DNA from: Bacteroidales bacterium UBA4230
GTDB taxonomy: Bacteria; Bacteroidota; Bacteroidia; Bacteroidales; UBA932
Length of the DNA: 12,468 nt
NCBI GenBank assembly: GCA_002395605.1
Contig: DGXO01000043.1
Location: 17,555-30,022 of the forward strand
Reading direction: 5' to 3'
Both the position numbers and the translations under genes were made by a program. A model generated the notes under the pieces. That model had not been told where the DNA came from. It did no database searches and saw nothing but the letters and a program-made list of their open reading frames with translations. Positions 1 through 4,846 of the stretch are shown here, in pieces (within the stretch, counting starts at the first letter, position 1; every line of letters begins with the position of its first letter).

Positions 1-237
1 GGCCACCACTGCTGCGGCCGCCACAACCGTCCCCAGCCGCCCGTGACAAACCACGCCGGCGGCATAAACGGCGGCCTCACAAACGGCAACCCCGTAGTGT
101 TCCGCGTTGCCTTCAAGCCCACGGCCAGCATAGCAAAAGCCGGAGTGGAAGGCCGCCACGACGTTTGCTTTGCCCTTCGCACTCCGGTTATCGTAGAAGC
201 CATGGCCGCCATTGTGATGGTAGACCTGGCCCTGTAG
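1..237 (+). CDS. aroC: Chorismate synthase, C-terminal 78 residues (5' end outside window)
   Basis: The reading frame is open from base 1 to a TAG stop at 235-237, so this is the 3' end of a plus-strand gene. It carries the C-terminal signatures of chorismate synthase: NHAGGINGG, then FRVAFKPTASI, then GRHD and PVIVEAMAAIVMVD. These match the conserved NHAGGI.GGIS.G, KPT.SI, GRHD.C and EAM.A..L.D blocks of the family. The enzyme removes phosphate from EPSP to give chorismate, the last step of the cytoplasmic shikimate pathway, and needs reduced FMN. The stretch between KPTASI and GRHD is only about 6 residues, against about 19 in the E. coli enzyme, and the protein stops soon after the EAM motif with no tail. 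It is a housekeeping gene unrelated to the PUL and converges on it. Family assignment is secure; activity cannot be judged from a fragment. Confidence 0.93.
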   Translation, partial: GHHCCGRHNRPQPPVTNHAGGINGGLTNGNPVVFRVAFKPTASIAKAGVEGRHDVCFALRTPVIVEAMAAIVMVDLAL

Positions 238-238
238 C

Positions 239-1189
239 CTATTTCAGATACGGGTTGTACTTGTTAAAAGGAGTATAGCTCATCCAGTCAATCTCAAGCT
301 CGTAGGGATACCGCGGCGCCTCAACGGACAGCGGGTTGGTCTCTACGGGCCAATTGTTGGTGTGCCAGAAATTAAGCCTGTACTTACTCTTGAGGCATGG
401 GACGCCGGTCTTTGAAGGCTGGTCAGGGAACACTTTCTTGCCCTTGTAGTCCCAAAGGATAATCTTTTTACCGGTTTCCGGGTGCTCCATCCACCATACC
501 ATGCGGTCCGGGTACCAGTCCCAGCCGTAGGTGTAGAAGCGTGCCGAAGCATCGTAATCCGGAATGGCCTCAATGCGCGAAGGCTTGTTCTGGCGGCCCT
601 TGAAAGCCGTATTGGGAACGCGGGTCACCGTGCCGTCCTTGTGGCGGACTTCGCTGCGCCAGATAGTCTCCAGGATCTCGCCTGTAGCCAGGTTGATGAT
701 TCGGCCCACCCTGTTGTGAGCCCCGCGCTTACCGGTCCATGTGCCCACGTAAATGATTCTGGGATCGGCGATAAGCCATTCAATGTCAATCTCGCTCTGG
801 CCGAATTCCCTGTCGATGTTGTAGGTGAAATAACCCACCACTGCGCCAACGTTGGGCTGAATCTCGCGCGGATCCGGCACCTTGATACGGGCCGAATAGC
901 TGCCATAGAACGTATAGTCCTTTGAGATAATCTCAGGGCCGCGGCCAGCTCCGGCGGGGTCTGCGGGGTCCATGCGGTAAAGCATCACCTCCGTTCCTTC
1001 CTCGGAAAGCGACGGATAACCTGAAAAATAGCGGAAATCCTCTCCTGAGGGCCTGTAGTTGAAGTCAAAGTACTCTGAAGACTCACCTGAGAAGTCTTCC
1101 TTGAAGGCTTTGTGGAAGCGAATCTCTTCCTGGCCGAAGGCCCATGCGCACAGCATTAGCCCAAGGCAAATGGTAATGCAGCGTTTCAT
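239..1189 (-). CDS. GH16 family endo-beta-glucanase, intact catalytic motif (copy nearest aroC)
   Basis: A 316-residue secreted GH16 (concanavalin-like jelly-roll) hydrolase. Residues 1-19 form a signal peptide ending AFGQ; there is no good lipobox (the Cys in LMLC lacks a small residue before it), so the protein looks periplasmic or released. The catalytic strand is SEIDIEWL: E133 is the expected nucleophile, D135 the helper and E137 the acid/base, in the ExDxE spacing of lichenases and XTH/Crh enzymes rather than the ExDxxE of typical laminarinases. GAVVGYFTY before the motif, YGWDWYPDRMVWW (221-233) and LNFWH (272-276) align with lichenase landmarks. The C-terminal strand is YPYELEIDW (294-302). 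The loop at about 180-208 is rich in Lys and Arg, unlike the paralogue at 1907-2839. The start ATG overlaps the preceding stop as TAATG, without a Shine-Dalgarno site, so translation probably re-initiates from the upstream gene. Family and catalytic residues are clear; the substrate (beta-1,3/1,4- or beta-1,3-glucan) is inferred. Confidence 0.88.
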   Translation of the reverse strand: MKRCITICLGLMLCAWAFGQEEIRFHKAFKEDFSGESSEYFDFNYRPSGEDFRYFSGYPSLSEEGTEVMLYRMDPADPAGAGRGPEIISKDYTFYGSYSARIKVPDPREIQPNVGAVVGYFTYNIDREFGQSEIDIEWLIADPRIIYVGTWTGKRGAHNRVGRIINLATGEILETIWRSEVRHKDGTVTRVPNTAFKGRQNKPSRIEAIPDYDASARFYTYGWDWYPDRMVWWMEHPETGKKIILWDYKGKKVFPDQPSKTGVPCLKSKYRLNFWHTNNWPVETNPLSVEAPRYPYELEIDWMSYTPFNKYNPYLK

Positions 1190-1917
1190 TATTCAGAGGG
1201 GGTATATTTAATCCAGTCTATTTCAAGTTCGTAGGGGTAGGCGGGGGCCGCAGTTCCGCTGGGGCAGAAATAGCGGAAACCAAGCTTCTGTGGCTTCTGG
1301 GGCACGTTTTCCGTTATGGAATCAATCTCTTTTGCAGTCCCGGAAGCCGTGGTCTTTACCCACCGCGTGACTTTTTCGGCACTCCAGTCTATGCCGAAGA
1401 TGTAAAACTTTGATGCAGAGTTGTTTCCGGCCACAGTGGGAGACGCCAGATCTATCCCGATTTCCAGTCCTTCCGGGCCGAATTCCACCCTTGCGCCAAG
1501 CTTGGGCTGTACGGATGTGATGTCCGGAAGCTTCATGCGCACGGAATAACTTCCAAAGTGAACATAGTCCTTGGTGGTAATTGATGCGCCAGCCTCTGTG
1601 AGCCGCATCATCATTACAGTTTTTCCGTTTTCCGTAAACGACGGGAATCCCGGGAAAAAGCGGAAATCGCCTCCGGAAGTATCCAGGACAAGGAAAGATG
1701 GCACCGTGGCGGTGTCAAAGCCCTCGTCAAAAGCCTCGGTAAGAGTCACCTCCACGGGAGGGTCTACGGTACCGGGATTCTCCCCGGGCTCTTCCACAGG
1801 CTCTTCCTCAGGGTCCTTGGGGGCCGGCTTGGGCTCTGCCGGCAGCGGGTATTTCCCACTACTGCAGGAAAGTGCGGCCCCCATGGCCACCATTAACAAT
1901 AAACGCTTAAAAATCAT
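1189..1917 (-). CDS. GH16-like lipoprotein with degenerate active site (probable pseudo-enzyme)
   Basis: A 242-residue protein if started at the ATG at 1915-1917. The frame is open to an ATG at 1959, but the later start gives a proper lipoprotein signal (MIFKRLLLMVAMGAALSC) and a purine-rich GGAGAGAAG just upstream. This start overlaps the end of the preceding GH16 gene by 11 bases. After lipidated Cys18 comes a Pro/Glu-rich tether of about 40 residues, then a GH16-like fold related to both flanking enzymes: GGDFRFFPGFPS, HFGSYSVRMKLPD and YPYELEIDW. Where the neighbours have EIDIE or EIDFE this protein has EIGID (E152, G154, D156), so the helper Asp is Gly and the acid/base Glu is Asp. About 70 residues after the motif, plus the strand just before it, are missing. 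It is probably not a hydrolase; a surface glycan-binding role is an inference. The stop TAA overlaps the next ATG by one base. Confidence 0.82.
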   Translation of the reverse strand: MIFKRLLLMVAMGAALSCSSGKYPLPAEPKPAPKDPEEEPVEEPGENPGTVDPPVEVTLTEAFDEGFDTATVPSFLVLDTSGGDFRFFPGFPSFTENGKTVMMMRLTEAGASITTKDYVHFGSYSVRMKLPDITSVQPKLGARVEFGPEGLEIGIDLASPTVAGNNSASKFYIFGIDWSAEKVTRWVKTTASGTAKEIDSITENVPQKPQKLGFRYFCPSGTAAPAYPYELEIDWIKYTPSE

Positions 1918-2839
1918 GTTCTTCTCTCCACTTGATGTTAATCTCATCATAGGGTTCATATTTCATCCAGTCCACCTCCAGGCAGTAGGGATATTTGGGC
2001 GCCTCCGTTGAACGGGGATTGGTATCTACAGACCAGTTGTCGGTGTGCCAGAAATTCATCATGTAGGTGGTAGGAGGCTGAGGAATGCCGGAGAAGTTGG
2101 GCGTAGTGCCCTGGTAGTCCCAAAGGATAATCTTCTCTCCAGTGTCTGGGTGCTCTATCCACCAGGTAAGGCGGTCGGGGTACCAGTCAAAGCCGTACAC
2201 ATAGAACTTCTTTGAGGCGTCGTAGCCGGAAATGGCAGGGATTGTGCGCGGGGTAAGGGCGGCATCGTCGGAGCTGTCGAAGTTGTGGTTGCGGTTGCCA
2301 TCGTGATACGACCTGTAATTGGTGTAGAGGATCTTTCCTTCGGCAAGGTTGATGGTTCGGCCAACCCTCTGGAGATTCCCCACATTGTCCGGGGCGCTTG
2401 TCCAGGTGCCAATGTAAATGAGCCTGGGGTCTGCTATAAGCCATTCAAAATCAATCTCTGAGAGCCCGTAGCCCTGAGTGAAGCGGTATGTGAAATACCC
2501 TACCACTGCGCCTACGTTTGCCTGGGCCTTCTTTACGTCCGGAACCCTCAGGCGGGCCGAATATGTGCCGAAATGCGTGCGTTTGTTGGAGGAAATTTCC
2601 GGGCCGCGGCCTGCTCCGGCAGGGTCCGTGGGCTGGATGCGCTCAAGCATTACGGTTGTACCTTTCTCAGTAAGGGAAGGCACGCCGAAAAACAGCTTAG
2701 GGGCGCTTCCGCCGCTGAAATTCTGAGGCTTCGAGCCGTCGAAATCCTCTTTGAAGGCTCCTGAGAAACGGGTGTCAGGGTCCTGTGCCAGTGCCATCAC
2801 CGGTATAAGGAGCGCAATAATAGCTGAAAGTCTTTTCAT
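1907..2839 (-). CDS. GH16 family endo-beta-glucanase, intact catalytic motif (first of three)
   Basis: A 310-residue secreted GH16 hydrolase and close paralogue of the gene at 239-1189. Residues 1-18 are a signal peptide (VMALA then QD) with no lipobox Cys. The catalytic strand LSEIDFEWL gives E128 (nucleophile), D130 and E132 (acid/base) in the ExDxE arrangement. GAVVGYFTY (110-118), YGFDWYPDRLTWW (215-227) and the PPTTYMMNFWH block (255-265) match positions of bacterial lichenases, which have FFTYTG and IMMNLWN at the equivalent places. The protein closes with YPYCLEVDWMKY (283-294) and a short charged tail. A loop at about 178-192 is rich in Asp, Asn and His (HDGNRNHNFDSSDD) where the paralogue is basic, suggesting different subsite contacts or a metal site. 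AAGGA sits just before the ATG, a better ribosome site than most genes here have. It follows a 63-base gap containing a hairpin. The substrate is inferred to be a beta-glucan. Confidence 0.88.
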   Translation of the reverse strand: MKRLSAIIALLIPVMALAQDPDTRFSGAFKEDFDGSKPQNFSGGSAPKLFFGVPSLTEKGTTVMLERIQPTDPAGAGRGPEISSNKRTHFGTYSARLRVPDVKKAQANVGAVVGYFTYRFTQGYGLSEIDFEWLIADPRLIYIGTWTSAPDNVGNLQRVGRTINLAEGKILYTNYRSYHDGNRNHNFDSSDDAALTPRTIPAISGYDASKKFYVYGFDWYPDRLTWWIEHPDTGEKIILWDYQGTTPNFSGIPQPPTTYMMNFWHTDNWSVDTNPRSTEAPKYPYCLEVDWMKYEPYDEINIKWREEHDF

Positions 2840-2868
2840 CTTTCCTTATAATTAAAAACTTGGAGAGG

Positions 2869-2890
2869 CAGGGCGGGGTCGGCCGCCCTG
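2869..2890 (-). terminator. Intergenic GC hairpin between PKD lipoprotein and GH16 genes (attenuator or processing site?)
   Basis: Bases 2869-2876 and 2883-2890 form a perfect 8-base inverted repeat (CAGGGCGG / CCGCCCTG) around a 6-base loop, inside the largest intergenic gap of the operon (2840-2902). Read along the transcript, a run of T lies just before the hairpin, and a weaker TTTTTAATT follows about 9-10 bases after it. It is therefore not a textbook intrinsic terminator. It could be a leaky attenuator or a 3'-end stabiliser that keeps the binding and import genes more abundant than the GH16 genes. The inverted repeat is seen directly; the role is inference. Confidence 0.4.
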
Positions 2891-2902
2891 TCCCTTAAAA
2901 AA

Positions 2903-4177
2903 CTATTCCTCTGCGGGTGCGGGAACAACCTTGACGCTGAGGCAGTCAAAGAAGTAATCCTTGCCGGGGCCGAAGCGGCTGCCCCATACGGAACGGAGGT
3001 TCACATAGAAGTATACGGTGCCAGTGGCCTGAGCCCAGTAATGTGCAACGGGTTCGCCGGCATTGCTGTAACCAAGGCCAAGTTCTTCGTTCTTTGCGAG
3101 GTATGCGTCAGTGCCGCCGAAGCCGCCGTCGTATGCGGGAACAGCCTCTGATCCGGGATTGTCATATCCGGACATCCAGTAGTTGTACATTTCAACAATG
3201 GAAGTGCCGTCCGTGCTGGATGCACCGTCAAAGCCCTGGGTGTCGGGGGAGATGCCAAACCACAGCAGGCCGCTGTCGTTGGTCTCCTCGCCCCACTTCA
3301 TCTGGGCAGAAATCTCGAGGTAGTCGCCTTCTTCCACTTCAATGGCCTGGTACACAATTACGTTGTTGGCCTGGTCGTGAATCTGGTTCTCGGAGGAGAG
3401 CCTGAGGCAGCCGCCGTTACCGCCGGCCGGCTTCACCTCTGTATAACCGAAGGTAGGAACCCAGCTGTAGACACCAGCCATAGGGGCATAGTCGCCGTCA
3501 AGGACCTCGGTGCTCACTACTGTCCAGTACTGTGCATCGTCCTCTTCCATTTCGCCGCCCTTAAGGAGCTCGTTGTAGGCAATTACGTCAACTTCGGCCT
3601 GATAAGTATTCTCATCACCGGAGTCATTCTTGACGGTGGCCTTTACGGTGTACTTGCCATAGTCGGGGAAAATGTGGACGGGCTTGAATTCAGTGCTGCC
3701 CTCGCCGCCGTCGCCGAAGTCCCATGCAATGCTGCTGGCGTTCTCTGAAGCGGTGGCGTCGAAGTTTACGGTAAGGCCGAACTTACCGGCGCGGTCGGTC
3801 TGGGCCGCGAAGGTGAAATAGGCCTTAGGAGCACCTGCAAGGGTGAGAGTGGCCTCCTTGGAAGCGGTGGCGCCGTCTGCGTTGGCCGCGGTGAGCTTCA
3901 CGGTGTAGGTGCCGGCTGCAGCATAGGTGTGCTCAGGGTTGGCTTCCTTGGAAGTCTCGTCGTCGCCGAAGCTCCATTTGTAAGCGGTGGCATTGGCGCT
4001 CTTGTTGGTAAAGGTTACCTTCAGGCCGTCAATGGCGTAATCGAAGTCTGCGGTAGGGGCTTCTGCGGCGGGAGTTTTGCCACCCTCGTCGTCGTTGCCA
4101 GTAGTGGCAGGCTTCTGGCAGGCTGCCATTGCTACTGCAACGGCGGCTGCGGTGAGAAAGTAAAGAACTTTTTTCAT
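2903..4177 (-). CDS. Lipoprotein with two PKD domains and an aromatic-rich C-terminal domain (probable surface glycan-binding protein)
   Basis: A 424-residue lipoprotein with lipobox MAAC (Cys20) and an acidic DDE stretch soon after it, compatible with export to the cell surface. Two PKD (immunoglobulin-like) domains follow: about 41-113 with WSFGDDE and HTYAAAGTYTVKL, and about 117-199 with WDFGDGGEG and HIFPDYGKYTVKA. These are the usual W.FGDG and Y...G.Y.V hallmarks. Residues 203-424 form a separate beta-rich domain opening LLKGGEME and containing many aromatics (W218, W239, W295, W306, W334, W381, W398 and numerous Tyr). I cannot assign it to a named carbohydrate-binding family. The position after SusC/SusD and before the GH16 genes is the usual slot of SusE/SusF-like surface glycan-binding proteins, with PKD modules acting as spacers holding the binding domain off the membrane. 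No Shine-Dalgarno site precedes the ATG; a palindrome occupies that position. Confidence 0.82.
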   Translation of the reverse strand: MKKVLYFLTAAAVAVAMAACQKPATTGNDDEGGKTPAAEAPTADFDYAIDGLKVTFTNKSANATAYKWSFGDDETSKEANPEHTYAAAGTYTVKLTAANADGATASKEATLTLAGAPKAYFTFAAQTDRAGKFGLTVNFDATASENASSIAWDFGDGGEGSTEFKPVHIFPDYGKYTVKATVKNDSGDENTYQAEVDVIAYNELLKGGEMEEDDAQYWTVVSTEVLDGDYAPMAGVYSWVPTFGYTEVKPAGGNGGCLRLSSENQIHDQANNVIVYQAIEVEEGDYLEISAQMKWGEETNDSGLLWFGISPDTQGFDGASSTDGTSIVEMYNYWMSGYDNPGSEAVPAYDGGFGGTDAYLAKNEELGLGYSNAGEPVAHYWAQATGTVYFYVNLRSVWGSRFGPGKDYFFDCLSVKVVPAPAEE

Positions 4178-4189
4178 AACACTAGTGTT
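4178..4189. promoter_or_regulatory. Perfect 12-base palindrome abutting the start codon of the PKD lipoprotein
   Basis: AACACTAGTGTT lies directly against the ATG at 4175-4177, filling the position of a ribosome binding site. It is perfectly self-complementary, with A+T-rich sequence (TTTTTAAA on the coding strand) just upstream. It could bind a dimeric protein or influence ribosome access as RNA, though with no unpaired loop the RNA hairpin would be weak. The palindrome is seen directly; any function is conjecture. Confidence 0.35.
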
Positions 4190-4220
4190 TTAAAAATGGT
4201 TAATATTGGTTTAGGATTTA

Positions 4221-4844
4221 CTAGTCAAAGGGGAAAAGCGTGCGGACTTCGGCCTCGGGTTTGCTGGCATCTACGCTGTCCCAGTGCTCGCTGCCCATGT
4301 CCAGTTTAATCACTACGGAAGTGTTGGAGCTGGCAAGCGCATACTCTGCGGGACCATGGAGGTTGGAGAGCTCAAGCCCAAGGTAAACAATCTGGTAAAC
4401 GCCTGAGGCATAAAAACTTGCGCGCTTTGTGGCAAGGGCCTTGAGGTCTACGCTCACCTTCACCGTGGCTCCGCTTTCTCCGTCCGGAACAACTATGCTT
4501 GAGGGGAAGGAGACAACGTCGGCGGGCATTTCAACGCCATCGGCACCGGATGGGGTGAACTTGCCAAGGGACACGCTGTAGCCGCTTTGGGTGGCAAAGT
4601 AGCCTGAGCGGATTACGCCAACCACAATGTCCAGCTTGCCTGTTTCCTTGCTGTAGGAGCAGGTGTACTTGGAGTTCTGGTAGAAGGGCCCCAGGGGGAT
4701 GGGGTAAGAGTTGTCTATACCCGTCACCGTGGCCTGCGGGATGTATACCTTGGCAAAGCCGTAGTCCTTGTTTGCATCCTCCTTTCCGCAGGCGCAAAGC
4801 GCAAGGGAAAGGGCTGCGGTAAGAATTATCTTAAATGCTTTCAT
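4221..4844 (-). CDS. DUF1735-like surface lipoprotein (small accessory binding protein of the PUL)
   Basis: A 207-residue lipoprotein: the signal peptide ends LCAC (Cys19), and the residues after the Cys (GKED) fit the acidic surface-export signal of Bacteroidota lipoproteins. The mature part is one beta-rich domain resembling DUF1735 (BT_3987 N-terminal type). It opens with KVYIPQATVTG and YPIPLG (about 32-53), continues through KLDIVVGVIRSGY and has the late V..FPSSIVVPDGES...VKVSVDL segment followed by a YQIVYLGLELSN-like strand. This domain is frequent in lipoproteins encoded directly after susD and is generally thought to help glycan binding; no catalytic residues are evident. Its ATG lies 2 bases after the susD-2 stop with no Shine-Dalgarno site, so it is probably translationally coupled. 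The domain match is from recognition of sequence pattern, not a database search, and the ligand is unknown. Confidence 0.68.
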   Translation of the reverse strand: MKAFKIILTAALSLALCACGKEDANKDYGFAKVYIPQATVTGIDNSYPIPLGPFYQNSKYTCSYSKETGKLDIVVGVIRSGYFATQSGYSVSLGKFTPSGADGVEMPADVVSFPSSIVVPDGESGATVKVSVDLKALATKRASFYASGVYQIVYLGLELSNLHGPAEYALASSNTSVVIKLDMGSEHWDSVDASKPEAEVRTLFPFD

Positions 4845-4846
4845 AT

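Noticed and set aside
239..1189. Lipoprotein signal in the last GH16 (Cys at positions 8 and 14)
   Set aside because: Neither Cys has the small residue needed directly before it (ITIC and LMLC), whereas a normal signal-peptidase site is present near AFGQ.
1918..1959. Upstream ATG for the GH16-like lipoprotein at 1959
   Set aside because: It would add 14 polar residues before the hydrophobic signal and enlarge the overlap with the preceding gene to 53 bases; the ATG at 1917 has a better purine-rich site and gives a normal lipoprotein signal peptide.
4178..4220. Bacteroidota-type promoter (TTTG / TAnnTTTG) before the PKD gene
   Set aside because: No element matching the -7 TAnnTTTG consensus is found in this 43-base gap or in 2840-2902, so these genes probably depend on an upstream promoter outside the window.
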